Shown here: positions 1 through 9,214 of the stretch, one piece after another
How the letters are laid out: each line of letters begins with the position of its first letter
Numbering within the stretch: the stretch's first letter is position 1
Notes under the pieces: generated by a model
Databases searched by the model: none
Seen by the model: only the letters and a program-made list of their open reading frames with translations
What the model was told of the DNA's origin: nothing
Translations under genes and position numbers: made by a program
Assembly (NCBI RefSeq): GCF_000447295.1
Contig: NZ_KE650771.1
Location: 5,601,559-5,665,558, forward strand
Reading direction: 5' to 3'
DNA from: Fischerella sp. PCC 9431
GTDB taxonomy: Bacteria > Cyanobacteriota > Cyanobacteriia > Cyanobacteriales > Nostocaceae
Length of the DNA: 64,000 nt

Positions 1-1445
1 CGTAATTCCCAAGCCACCTGTTCAACGACTAATTCTACGCGCCGTTCGCTGGAAACCCCAGCCGACATAAAGCTGAATTCTTCAGCATTGCGTTTTTCCC
101 GTGATTCGGTTTTGCGAATGGTGCGGATACCTTGGACATCGACAACTACCTGTTCGCCGACTTCTAAATCACGCAATATCTTACACCGCGCTATCAAACC
201 TTGGGGTGTTTGGGAAATGGCGATCGCTCCGTCCATGCGTTGATTTTGCACCATCACCCACTCACCATTAATCCGGATTTCAGTGGGATAAATCGTACTG
301 ACATAAAAATCATCGGGAGCGACACCAGGCATAATCACTGGCTCTAGCTTGACATCTCGCTCATCTTGCGGTAAGTCAACCGCACCCAAATCAATGAGTT
401 GAGAGATGATTTCTTCCATCACCTCATGAGAGGGAGCAGATACCTTCACCTCTGCGGCGGATGTACTTTGTCGTTGTTCTCCCAAGTTGAAGTTGAGAAC
501 CTGGAAGCTACCGCCGTTATCGACAATCAAATCCAAAGCGCGGTTAATCAAACCAGCATCAAGTAAGTGTCCTTCCATGCGGAGAATGCGGCTTTCTACC
601 GACACAGTAGCATGAAGTTCTTCTCTGACTGGTTCTGTTGCCCGCAAAGTTAAACATTTGGCTGCACCCCCCGCTTTGAGAAATTCTGTGAGTGGCGTTT
701 CAATAATTTGGAAACCGACCTCAACCAGACGTTCTTTCAGGCGATCGCTAGCTTTGTTCATAATCACGATGCGATCCACATTCACCGCATTACAGGCGAA
801 GTTCACCGCATCAGCTTCAGTGAGCGCGATCCGCTTTTCTGGCGCTACTCGCATTTCAATGACACGATTCGAGTAGGAATCAAAAGCCGCCGGATAATAG
901 AGCAAATAACCATCTGTTAATGGACAAAAACAAGTATCCAAGTGATAGAAGCGATCGTCTATCAACCGCAGGGATAACACCTCAATATCCAGCCATTTTG
1001 CCAGATAGGGATGAGAATCTAACTCTGAACGGAAGCCGTATCCCGCCCATAGCCAGCGTCCTTCCCGATCTAAAAGTGCGTCACCCGCTCCCTCAAACGG
1101 CAAATCTTTTGGTAATTCATAGACTTTGTAGCCGTTTTCCTCAAACCATTGCTTAAAATACGGTTCTTCTCCTTGACGCTCTTTATGCAAAAAGCGACTC
1201 AAAACAACTGTCTCTCCCAACACCAGACCAGCATTAGCCGTGAACACCATATCCGGCCAGCCCTGCTGGGGTGGCACTAAATCTACAATCGCGTGTTCTT
1301 TGAGGATGTGATAAAGTTGATGCCACTGCTGCACAGCGCGATCGCGCGATGACTTATGAATATTCCCCTCCATCCAGGGATTAATTACATAGTCCACATC
1401 GTAGTGGTCAGGTGGACACATCAAATAGCGAATCTGGGAAGTCAT
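1..1445 (-). CDS. agrE: Arginine dihydrolase AgrE/ArgZ, N-terminal part (runs off the window)
   Basis: This gene starts with ATG at 1445 and stays open to the window edge, giving about 481 codons; the 3' end lies outside. The N-terminal 270 residues form a guanidine-group-modifying enzyme domain. The motifs FTANAG (68-73) and EGAGDAL (118-124), His168 in YHLDT and Cys264 in AKCLTL fit the catalytic residues of cyanobacterial arginine dihydrolase. From about residue 275 it continues into the LOR-type linker domain. In full-length AgrE (about 700 residues) an ornithine cyclodeaminase-like domain follows, giving arginine to proline with ammonia release. The role is catabolism of arginine from cyanophycin. 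The assignment is from family knowledge and visible motifs; the cyclodeaminase part cannot be seen here. Confidence 0.9.
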   Translation of the reverse strand, partial: MTSQIRYLMCPPDHYDVDYVINPWMEGNIHKSSRDRAVQQWHQLYHILKEHAIVDLVPPQQGWPDMVFTANAGLVLGETVVLSRFLHKERQGEEPYFKQWFEENGYKVYELPKDLPFEGAGDALLDREGRWLWAGYGFRSELDSHPYLAKWLDIEVLSLRLIDDRFYHLDTCFCPLTDGYLLYYPAAFDSYSNRVIEMRVAPEKRIALTEADAVNFACNAVNVDRIVIMNKASDRLKERLVEVGFQIIETPLTEFLKAGGAAKCLTLRATEPVREELHATVSVESRILRMEGHLLDAGLINRALDLIVDNGGSFQVLNFNLGEQRQSTSAAEVKVSAPSHEVMEEIISQLIDLGAVDLPQDERDVKLEPVIMPGVAPDDFYVSTIYPTEIRINGEWVMVQNQRMDGAIAISQTPQGLIARCKILRDLEVGEQVVVDVQGIRTIRKTESREKRNAEEFSFMSAGVSSERRVELVVEQVAWEL

Positions 1446-1940
1446 AAAAAATGTCACAAGCGTATAGATGCGGTGGTCTTTGTTGAATCCTGATTTTTGC
1501 AGATTCAGTTAAGCAAAAATTGATACTAAATTTATACCTTCTGATAGTTGAACACTATAAAAAAGCTTCTCTCTATTTTATATACCCGCAGACACACAAA
1601 AAAATTTTTTACTACCTAAATATTAGAGTGAGCAAAATGAATAATAAATGAGTTTTATACGGATTTAATCTTTTAAACAGCCAAAATTCCTAGTAGCTAG
1701 ACCACTAAACCTAGTGCAGAAAAACCAGAAACACCAGCAAAATTCTGCTCCCTTCCCTTGTCCCTCTTGTCCACGCCAGGTGCTACAACGGAGGGAACCC
1801 CACGCCAGGTACTACAACGGGGGGAACCCCCGCAACGTACTGGCTCCGCAACGCACTGGCTCCCCTTGTCCTCCTTGTCCTCCTTGTCTCTCTTAAAACT
1901 ATTGAACGATATGATGTTGGAAGTGAAAAAATATTCTTAA
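1446..1940. repeat. Intergenic region with tandem CACGCCAGGTGCTACAACG repeat
   Basis: This 495-base gap lies between divergent genes. Positions 1446-1700 are AT-rich and probably hold both promoters, but no clear -10/-35 pair can be named. Positions 1772-1800 and 1801-1830 are two near-identical copies of a unit beginning CACGCCAGGTGCTACAACG; a diverged copy recurs at 8643-8665. Positions 1865-1893 repeat a 9-mer, CCTTGTCCT. Short ORFs here are made of repeats and are not credible genes. Confidence 0.7.
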
Positions 1941-2945
1941 ATGCTGCTGCTCATCCAAGTTATCGTGTGTGTCTTGCTAGTAATTATTGTGGGTACTTGG
2001 CTATCGCGGAGTGCCGATATTATTGCTGAAAAGACGGGCTTAGGACGTAGTTGGGTCGGTGCAATTTTACTTGCTGGTGCTACTTCTTTGCCAGAGTTGG
2101 CAGTTGGTGTCAGCGCAGTAGTTGTATTTAACGCGCCGGATTTGGCAGCAGGTGGTATCTTTGGCAGTTGTTTGTTTAACCTATTTATTTTAGCGCTATT
2201 AGATATTGTGACTGGACCAGATCCATTATTGCGACGAGCGCAAATTAGCCATGCTCTAGCGGCGGGGTTAGGATCTTTATTGCTCGGTATTGCAGCAGCT
2301 GGAATTCTGCTAGGTCAAAGAAACAATAATTTAATGCTGGGCTGGGTTGGTATTCCTAGCATTGTATTGTTTGTGCTGTATTTAGTTAGCGCCCGGATCA
2401 TTGCTCAATTTGAGTTACGCCGTCGTGCGGAAGTGCTGGAACAGGAAGTAGAAGTTTTTCAATACGAACATATCAGCCGCCGACAATCATATTTGATGTT
2501 TGCTTTGCTAGCATTGGCAATTGTGGTATTAGGAATTTGGCTAGCAGCATTGGGCGATCGCATTGCCACAGTCACAGGGTTAGGTCAAAGTTTTATTGGA
2601 GCATTATTACTAGCAGCCACCACCTCATTACCAGAAGTCGTCGCCGGAGTCGCAGCAGTTCGACTGAATGCAGTAGATCTAGCAGTATCAAATGTATTTG
2701 GCTCAAATATTTTTAATATGGGTATCTTGAGTATCTATGACCTAACTTACTTTCGAGGTGATTTGTGGTCGAACGTCAGCTCTGTACATATCTTCACTGC
2801 AATTGTGGCAATGATGATGACTTCAGTGGCAATAGTAGGGCTAATTTACCGCGCTGCACGTCCGTCAAGAATATACATCACCTGGGATGGAATGGCATTG
2901 ATATTGCTATACATTGGCGGAATGTATGTTATTTATCGCAGTTAA
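1941..2945 (+). CDS. Sodium/calcium exchanger family membrane antiporter
   Basis: This is a 334-residue integral membrane protein of the Ca2+/cation antiporter (CaCA) superfamily. It shows the two diagnostic, internally duplicated alpha repeats: GATSLPELAVG near residues 46-56 and ATTSLPEVVAG near 225-235, the latter followed by SNVFGSNIFN. A charged loop (about residues 150-180, rich in Arg and Glu) separates two hydrophobic halves of about five segments each, as expected for an inverted-repeat exchanger. It probably moves Na+ or H+ against Ca2+ across the cytoplasmic membrane; the ion pair cannot be told from sequence. It stands alone, with a repeat-filled spacer separating it from the convergent CHAT gene. 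The ATG start follows an AT-rich leader. Confidence 0.88.
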   Translation: MLLLIQVIVCVLLVIIVGTWLSRSADIIAEKTGLGRSWVGAILLAGATSLPELAVGVSAVVVFNAPDLAAGGIFGSCLFNLFILALLDIVTGPDPLLRRAQISHALAAGLGSLLLGIAAAGILLGQRNNNLMLGWVGIPSIVLFVLYLVSARIIAQFELRRRAEVLEQEVEVFQYEHISRRQSYLMFALLALAIVVLGIWLAALGDRIATVTGLGQSFIGALLLAATTSLPEVVAGVAAVRLNAVDLAVSNVFGSNIFNMGILSIYDLTYFRGDLWSNVSSVHIFTAIVAMMMTSVAIVGLIYRAARPSRIYITWDGMALILLYIGGMYVIYRS

Positions 2946-2949
2946 TTGG

Positions 2950-3107
2950 GGAACGGGGATCAGGGAATGGGGATTGGGGACAAGGGAGACAAGGAATTTT
3001 AGATTTTAGATTTGCGATGCGTGGATTCCAATCTAAAATCCAAAATCCAAAATTGTTTGCAATACCCAATCCCCGCTCCCTGATCCCCAATCCCCGATCG
3101 CTAATTC
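2950..3107. repeat. Repeat-rich inverted region between convergent genes
   Basis: The spacer holds G-rich heptamer-like repeats (GGGGATC, GGGAATG, GGGATTG) around 2950-2980, and their C-rich complement around 3064-3100. The two arms can pair. Between them, GATTTTAGATT (about 3000) and AATCTAAAATC (about 3029) form an inner hairpin. The structure sits between two convergent gene ends and could terminate transcription from both sides. It is one of several repeat families of this genome. Confidence 0.6.
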
Positions 3108-5840
3108 CTACAACCAATTCCCTAATAAAACGTAGGGCGCCCAATAGTAGGGAATCTGATATTGATCTATCAAATCCAATTGAGCGCGTCGCAGAGCTTC
3201 AGCTTTGGTAAGTTTAGGGTCTTCTAAGTTTTTATAAAATTTAATCATGAGTTCAGCTGTAGACCCATCATCAACAGACCACAAAGTTGCTAGCGTACTG
3301 CGTGCGCCTGCTCGGACTGCCATTCCAGCAAGTCCCAATGCGGCTCGCTTGTCTCCCACAGCAGTTTGACAAGCACTTAACACAAGTAATTCAATTGCAC
3401 GAGATTTACTAGAGTTACCTAAACGCAATAATTGGTCAAAATCTTTGACTTTTAAAAGTTGCTCCCAAGTCAGAATAAAAGTTTGGTCGGCATTAGAACT
3501 AAATTGACCGTGAGTTGCGATGTGAACAACATTATATGATGCTTGTTTGATTTGATAACGTACATTGTCTTCTGTAAAATTCTGATTGAGAAGTCGTTTA
3601 TGTTTAGGTATTACTGACTGAATTTTATCCAATTCATATGTCACATTTTTGAGAGGAGCAAAGGAGCGCTTTTCAAATTCGCGTTCTTGACTTACTCCAG
3701 CAGTTAAAGCATAAATTTTTCTTCTTTGTAAAGGCTTGGGATCAACTAGCTGCAAACCTGGAGCCAGAGCAACAGCATATTTTTCGATTAAAAATTTTTG
3801 ATTTTGCTGATCATAAAGAACAGCCATTGGAATATTTCGCAAAGAACCATCTAAGACGAATACCAATGTTTTGATATTCATCTCTACAAATTTATTTTCT
3901 CGTGGTTTAATCAACCAGTCATATACTTTGCCTGAGTATTTCTTCACCTGATTAATGGTGTCCGGTTCTATGAGCGATCGCTGTAGGTCTTCTAGGTTTT
4001 TTTCTATTTCAGTCGCTGGTTGATTAATTGTGTAGTGTTCCAGTTCTTTTTTATTTGGTAGCTTGAGAATTATTTCCAGACGATCTTTTAAAATAATTGG
4101 ATAAACGACTGCGGCTTTAGCACTACTTTTATCAACTACCTCATCAACATTTTTGGTTGAAGGTTGCAAACACGCTTGGCGAAAAAAGTTTTCTAGTTCT
4201 GTGAGTTGTAAAGCTTCGATGACATCACGAGCTTTTTCTAAATTTCCTTGACTAACTTCTTGACTCTGACCTTGTAGTTGCAAAAGTAAATCTACATATT
4301 GGCGATAAACAGGTTCGACATTATCCCGGAAGGAAAACTGTATATCTGGGTTGAGGGCAACTAAATCTGTGCGAAGATGTTCGAGGTGATCATATGCTTC
4401 CTTGTAGGATGCGATCGCACTTGGAATCTGACGTGTCTTTTTAAAGATGTATCCTAGTTGCCATTGCCATAAGTAAGCAATAGACCTCATTTGCATACTC
4501 AGAGCTATTTTTAATCCCTGCTCTGTTAGCTTTTGAGCATTGACCAAATCTTTTGTTTCTAGGTACACTCCCCCCAGCACACCCAAAGCGTAAGCTTCCG
4601 AACGCTGATCATCGATACTCCTAGCTTTTTGAATTGCTGTTGCTAAATCTTGAGCAATGTCTTCCCATCCAAGTATATCTACGTTGGTGGCTTGTTTTAA
4701 ATGTATTAAACTTAGAGCAAAGTTAATCCGAGCAGAAATTGCTGTTTGGTTAGTCGGAATTTGGTTTAATCGACGTTGGATATCAGTATATAATTGTCGT
4801 GCTTGTGACCAATTGTGCATTTCTAATAATATACTTAATTGATTGAGTTTTGCCTGAACTTGCACAACAGGTGAATTTGATACATTAGCCGCCTGCTCAT
4901 AAAATTGGATAGCTTGTTGATAATGTTGATAACATTCAGAAGTCTGCTCACAGGCAGGATTATTATGATTAGAGGTGACATAGCGTAGAGGTGTGGGTCG
5001 TTCTCCATTGATAATATTTAGCTGATCGTTAGCCTTATTACCGAAACCACGTTGAATGTTACCTAAACTGATTAAAGTTTCTGCTAATTGATTAGGAAGT
5101 TGCAATTTTTCAGCCAAATTACGACTTTGCTGCAAATATTCTTTAGAATCATCTAACTCACCAACTAATTGCAGAACATTACCCAGACTGCGGAAGAGAG
5201 TTATTTTCGTTTCAGAATCTGGTTGTTTCTCCACAGATTTAGCCAGATCCTGTAAATTTGTACGTGCTTGCAGATAAAGTCCTAAAGTTTGTTCTGCTTG
5301 AGCAAGATTAATTAAGCTCCGAATTCTACCAACTTCATCACCCAATTGCCTATAAATCTTAACTGCTTGTTGCCAACTATCTGAAGCTTCCTGGGTTTTT
5401 CCTAATTCCAACAGCAGACTTCCCTGAATTTCTAAGGTTTGGGCTAGAAGTTGTGGATTTTTGTGAGTTTTAAGGATTTCTAAACTTTTTGTAATATATG
5501 TAGACGAAGCTTGTATCTGTCCGAGTTGCTTGACGACTAAAGCAAGATTGCTCAACGCCATAGCTTGCCCTAGCTGATCTCCACTAGTTTGGAAAACTGC
5601 GATCGCCTGTTGTAAAATCTTGATTGCTTGGGTGTAATCTCCAGTTTCATAGAGTTTTTGAGCTTGTGCAACTAAAGATTGAGCATTTGACTGATGAGAA
5701 TTACTTTTTGCTTGAGCAAAAGGAACAGCAAGTTGTATACCAGAATTGAGATTAAACTCAAAAATCACCAAAAGTGCAGTCATCAAAGCAAAAAAGCATC
5801 TCTTCAACCACCTGCGAATGTCAAGATAACGTCTATTCAT
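3108..5840 (-). CDS. CHAT domain protein with TPR repeats (caspase-like peptidase)
   Basis: This 910-residue protein has an N-terminal hydrophobic segment (about residues 12-30), consistent with export or membrane anchoring. A long array of tetratricopeptide repeats follows (about 50-480, e.g. ALSNLALVVKQLGQ), then a C-terminal CHAT domain (about 570-910). The probable catalytic dyad is His in VVHIATHGQFS and Cys in LVLSACQTAVGD, as in clan CD (caspase/HetF-type) peptidases. The C-terminus ends with the typical YYWAPYVLLGNW motif. It lies 150 bases downstream of the secreted haemagglutinin-like gene in the same direction. I infer that the two may be a functional pair, with CHAT-TPR as processor or partner of the adhesin. 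The dyad and TPRs are seen; the substrate is unknown. Confidence 0.88.
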   Translation of the reverse strand: MNRRYLDIRRWLKRCFFALMTALLVIFEFNLNSGIQLAVPFAQAKSNSHQSNAQSLVAQAQKLYETGDYTQAIKILQQAIAVFQTSGDQLGQAMALSNLALVVKQLGQIQASSTYITKSLEILKTHKNPQLLAQTLEIQGSLLLELGKTQEASDSWQQAVKIYRQLGDEVGRIRSLINLAQAEQTLGLYLQARTNLQDLAKSVEKQPDSETKITLFRSLGNVLQLVGELDDSKEYLQQSRNLAEKLQLPNQLAETLISLGNIQRGFGNKANDQLNIINGERPTPLRYVTSNHNNPACEQTSECYQHYQQAIQFYEQAANVSNSPVVQVQAKLNQLSILLEMHNWSQARQLYTDIQRRLNQIPTNQTAISARINFALSLIHLKQATNVDILGWEDIAQDLATAIQKARSIDDQRSEAYALGVLGGVYLETKDLVNAQKLTEQGLKIALSMQMRSIAYLWQWQLGYIFKKTRQIPSAIASYKEAYDHLEHLRTDLVALNPDIQFSFRDNVEPVYRQYVDLLLQLQGQSQEVSQGNLEKARDVIEALQLTELENFFRQACLQPSTKNVDEVVDKSSAKAAVVYPIILKDRLEIILKLPNKKELEHYTINQPATEIEKNLEDLQRSLIEPDTINQVKKYSGKVYDWLIKPRENKFVEMNIKTLVFVLDGSLRNIPMAVLYDQQNQKFLIEKYAVALAPGLQLVDPKPLQRRKIYALTAGVSQEREFEKRSFAPLKNVTYELDKIQSVIPKHKRLLNQNFTEDNVRYQIKQASYNVVHIATHGQFSSNADQTFILTWEQLLKVKDFDQLLRLGNSSKSRAIELLVLSACQTAVGDKRAALGLAGMAVRAGARSTLATLWSVDDGSTAELMIKFYKNLEDPKLTKAEALRRAQLDLIDQYQIPYYWAPYVLLGNWL

Positions 5841-5950
5841 CGGTGTGTATCGCCTTGCGCGGTGTTCGATTCATAAAACATAAATCTTGTTGTGCCTATA
5901 ATTCAATCAGGCATACTTTAAGAATTAAAAAATAAATGACGATAAGCTTT

Positions 5951-5994
5951 GTAGAGACGCGCCCACAGACAGACGCGCCATAGCGCGTCTCTAC
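5951..5994. repeat. GTAGAGACGCG...CGCGTCTCTAC palindromic repeat overlapping a stop codon
   Basis: The arms GTAGAGACGCG (5951-5961) and CGCGTCTCTAC (5984-5994) pair perfectly around an internal GACGCGCCA-containing loop. Related copies occur at 13043-13068, 17715-17742 and 54184-54210. The TAG stop of the upstream minus-strand gene (5991-5993) lies inside the right arm, so the repeat supplies the end of that reading frame. Confidence 0.75.
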
Positions 5995-8450
5995 ATGTCA
6001 GTTGGACAAGATGGGGGATTTGGCAAAGGATTCACAGGCGTGGTATTCGTTGCTACTAACACCACTTCCCCAGATTGATCAATTACCCAACCTGTAGCCT
6101 CGACAATATGATCTGGGATTGAGGACTTGGTGAACGGCTCGCCTCCTCTGGCGATTTCTCGATGATCAAGATGAACCCAAGGTATCTCTACAGTATTTTG
6201 AGTGCGGAATGCTTCATTGGGCAAGAATGGCAAACCACCACGTCCAGTGATGACAAATCTATTTTCTTTGTCTGTAGGACAAGCTTGGGCAATTTGTTTT
6301 GTGGCGTCGATGGGAATCTTGGGTAACTCTATTAAACCAGAACTAGGATCAACACTCTCAATGTTGATTTGGACATTGCCGTTTAACTCAGAATTTGCCC
6401 CAGTGGCAGTGATATCACTTAAAGAAGTAGATTTTGGGCGGAACTGTGTACCAAAAATACCTTGAGAATTGATAGTGACATTACCCCCTCGGAAGTCTCT
6501 AGAGTTGGCACTAATGTCACTATTTTCTTGTGGAATTGCCACTAAACTGTCTGTATCAATATTGATATTGCCACCAGTTACATTGCTTCCTGTGGCGTTG
6601 GTGGTAATGGCACTGCCACGACGTAAGATTAAAGTCCCAGAATCCAGATTGATATTTCCTTGTCCGCCTGTAGTTGTAGCGGTGAGTTTACCTTGGTTGT
6701 CCAGCAGTAGGTCGTCAACTGTAATATTAAGGTTGCCTCCCCTACCTGAGCCAAGGCTGTTAGCATTAATTTCTGCTCTATTATCGACAGTCAATTTCCC
6801 CGTATGAATTCTCAAGTCGCCCGCACTACCAGGCCCTTCACTTCTAGCTAGTAGGGTGCTGGGAATAACTTGCCCATTTGCACCAATAGCATAACCAGTC
6901 ACTGTCACAGATTTTGAGGCATTGATATCTAATCTTCCTGCCTGTCCTCGACTCGCGTTAAGAGCAGCAACTGAGATGCTAGCGCCGTCTTTAACGAATA
7001 AGCGCTGAGTGTTAATGATTAAGTCTCCTCCTTTGCCTGTGGGTGGTGTGAAGAGTGGCTGTGAATTTATAGTCTCAGCAAGTAAACCACTGGGGAAATT
7101 AATAGTATCTGTTACTGTTTGCCCATTTGCGTCAAATCTGGTACGAGGTATCACTATTAAACCACTAGCTTCCACTGATTCAGAGGCATCTACTATCACA
7201 GTTCCCCCATTGCCAGCACCAAGGGTAGAAGTTGAGATTTGTCCACCATCACGAAGAATTAAGTTTTTGGTGGAAATATTTACTGTTCCCGCATTTCCAG
7301 CATTTTGGTTAGTGCTAAAACTGCGAACACTGAGGCGAGAGAAATCTCTACCTCCCAGTACTTGTACTGATTCAGAGGCATTTACAGTTAAATTTCCTCC
7401 TGAGCCAGATCCCCCAGTAGACGTCTCTATTGTTCCACCATCACGGACAATCAACTGCTTTGTTGCAATTGTAACATCACCAGCTATTCCAGTCCCTATA
7501 GTAAAAGTAAATAATTGGCTGTTAGATATTTGGTTGGAACCACTTACTTCTACAGATTCAGAGGATGTGATTGTTAGAGGTTGACCTGGTTTATTTCCTA
7601 GAGTTGTTCCCCCCACGGTTGAATTGTCAGTGATTGCAATATTTCTACCACGCAACTGTATAGCTCCACTACCTGCACCTGTTGTACGAATCGAAGTCGC
7701 TTGAGAAATTTGCATATCTTGGAAGTTCTGCACACCATCATATCCTAAAGCCCAACCTTCAATGACGGGAGCCAAGCTGACAAGACTGTTAGGAGCAACA
7801 CTTCCTATATCAATTCGTCCTGCGGATGCCAGTAGCCTAGCACCTTTAACTGATACATTGCCGCCCAACATTGCTAAAGTTTGACCAGGGAGAACTCGTA
7901 AATTCGACCCTTCTATTTGGATTGGTTGAGCAGTTTGCCCATATTGTAAACCGATGGGGAGGTTGACAGTTAGTAACGGTGGTAGCTGAGTATTAGTAGC
8001 ATTGAACTGAGTACCATCTGCAAAATTGATAATATGGGCTGTACTAGCAACAAAAGAACCGTTAATGTTTAGTGAGGCATTGGGGCCAAAGATAATACCA
8101 CTAGGATTGATTAAAAAAAGGTTGGCAGAACCGTTGGTTTTAATCAGTCCGTTGATGTTGGAGATTGAGCCTCCTGTGACGCGACTGATAATATTGTTAA
8201 CATCTAAGTCGTTGGCGAAAACAGCTGAACCTCCTGTTGGCACAGAAAATTCTTGAAAGCTATGGTAAAGATTGCTACCAACTTTACTGCCGTTAGTAAT
8301 ATTAAAATCCCGGTTATTGGTCGTTGTAACCTGGGTTGATAAAGTTCCATCTGAGGAAACTTGTGCTTGAATCAAATCGGTTTTAACCAGAAAGCATAGG
8401 GAAACTAAACTGACTATGCAAAAATGCTGATTCCGCTTTTTCATAAACAA
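5991..8450 (-). CDS. Secreted filamentous haemagglutinin-like protein (TPS domain)
   Basis: This 819-residue exported protein has a signal peptide (about residues 1-29, ending near IQAQ). A two-partner-secretion domain follows, with the hallmark motifs FSVPTGGSAVF, RVTGG and FLINPSGIIFG in the first 130 residues. The rest is a long Ser/Thr/Gly/Asn-rich repeat region with blocks such as SVQVSG, GGNLTVNASESV and LILRDGG, typical of a right-handed beta-helix. The last 120 residues are a distinct tail with two Cys. Such proteins cross the outer membrane through a TpsB/ShlB-type transporter, which is not in this window. It is co-directional with and upstream of the CHAT-TPR gene. The stop codon lies inside a dispersed palindrome, so the last residues may have been altered by repeat insertion. 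A role as surface adhesin is inferred. Confidence 0.88.
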   Translation of the reverse strand: MFMKKRNQHFCIVSLVSLCFLVKTDLIQAQVSSDGTLSTQVTTTNNRDFNITNGSKVGSNLYHSFQEFSVPTGGSAVFANDLDVNNIISRVTGGSISNINGLIKTNGSANLFLINPSGIIFGPNASLNINGSFVASTAHIINFADGTQFNATNTQLPPLLTVNLPIGLQYGQTAQPIQIEGSNLRVLPGQTLAMLGGNVSVKGARLLASAGRIDIGSVAPNSLVSLAPVIEGWALGYDGVQNFQDMQISQATSIRTTGAGSGAIQLRGRNIAITDNSTVGGTTLGNKPGQPLTITSSESVEVSGSNQISNSQLFTFTIGTGIAGDVTIATKQLIVRDGGTIETSTGGSGSGGNLTVNASESVQVLGGRDFSRLSVRSFSTNQNAGNAGTVNISTKNLILRDGGQISTSTLGAGNGGTVIVDASESVEASGLIVIPRTRFDANGQTVTDTINFPSGLLAETINSQPLFTPPTGKGGDLIINTQRLFVKDGASISVAALNASRGQAGRLDINASKSVTVTGYAIGANGQVIPSTLLARSEGPGSAGDLRIHTGKLTVDNRAEINANSLGSGRGGNLNITVDDLLLDNQGKLTATTTGGQGNINLDSGTLILRRGSAITTNATGSNVTGGNINIDTDSLVAIPQENSDISANSRDFRGGNVTINSQGIFGTQFRPKSTSLSDITATGANSELNGNVQINIESVDPSSGLIELPKIPIDATKQIAQACPTDKENRFVITGRGGLPFLPNEAFRTQNTVEIPWVHLDHREIARGGEPFTKSSIPDHIVEATGWVIDQSGEVVLVATNTTPVNPLPNPPSCPTDM

Positions 8451-8755
8451 TTATGAATTAGGAATAATTTGATTTAGCATAAACAAATTATTTATTGATA
8501 GTCAGTAAGCAAAAACATTGTGAAAATGCTACTTGTATGCTTATCCCTATGTAGAGACGTAGCATTGCTACTTCTCTCAATATACAAGAGTGCGTTAGAG
8601 AGCATCCCAATTTTTCAAACTTATCTAATGACTAGAAGTCGCGCGCCAGGTGCTACAACGGGGGTAGACGCGCCAGATAAAGTGGTGCGTTATAGCTAAA
8701 GCCGTAACGCACCCTATCTTAATATCTATTAATTTATCGCTAATTCATATCGGTT
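8451..8755. repeat. Intergenic region with several dispersed repeats
   Basis: This 305-base gap contains a GTAGAGACGTAGCA...TGCTAC variant palindrome (8551-8571) and a copy of the CGCCAGGTGCTACAACG repeat (8643-8665). It also has a GGTGCGTTA...TAACGCACC hairpin (8684-8713), a family also seen at 13340-13371. The first part should carry the promoter of the haemagglutinin gene, but no clear box is visible. Confidence 0.6.
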
Positions 8756-9055
8756 TTAACATGGTACGCATATGCCATCTAACATATATCCACCAGCACC
8801 ACCCGGACACGGAACCATGCATCCCTTTTGTTTAAGTTTATCTAATTTGCCTGTCTTCAAAAAGTCGCTAGCTTTTGGCTGTGATACTGAGGCTTGATTT
8901 GTTTCTTTTGGTGTGACTTTAACTACTTCTGATTTATTTAGTTCTGTTGGAGTTGTTTGTGTTGAAACTTTCATTTCATCAGCCATTGCAACAGAACTAA
9001 ACATCATCAAGAATGAGATAAAGATGCCGAATACCAATGAGATTGTGCGTTTCAT
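8756..9055 (-). CDS. Small secreted cysteine-containing protein
   Basis: This 99-residue protein of unknown function has a clear Sec signal peptide: Lys/Arg start, hydrophobic core at residues 6-22, and a probable AMA-DE cleavage site. A Thr/Lys/Ser-rich middle follows. The compact C-terminus has four cysteines (GCMVPCPGG and GICVPC), so two disulfides or a metal site are possible. The ending CVPC is the very C-terminus. It stands alone between repeat DNA and the sensor kinase gene. I do not recognise the family. The signal peptide and Cys pattern argue that it is a real exported protein rather than a chance ORF. Confidence 0.65.
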   Translation of the reverse strand: MKRTISLVFGIFISFLMMFSSVAMADEMKVSTQTTPTELNKSEVVKVTPKETNQASVSQPKASDFLKTGKLDKLKQKGCMVPCPGGAGGYMLDGICVPC

Positions 9056-9214
9056 AGTTTATTGTTGGTTGAGATATACACATTTGGGTTTGCCCCTTAA
9101 ATAACACCAACCTCAATCGATATATTTCCTGATAAGTTGTGAGAAATAATCTAATTTGTTTGATTTTGTTCTCAAAGGATGTTTGAAAAGTCTTTTTGTA
9201 GGTAGCGTCTTGGG

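Noticed and set aside
6202..7584. Plus-strand frames opposite the haemagglutinin gene
   Set aside because: They are shadows of the Gly/Ser/Thr-rich minus-strand gene, which has a signal peptide and a TPS domain.
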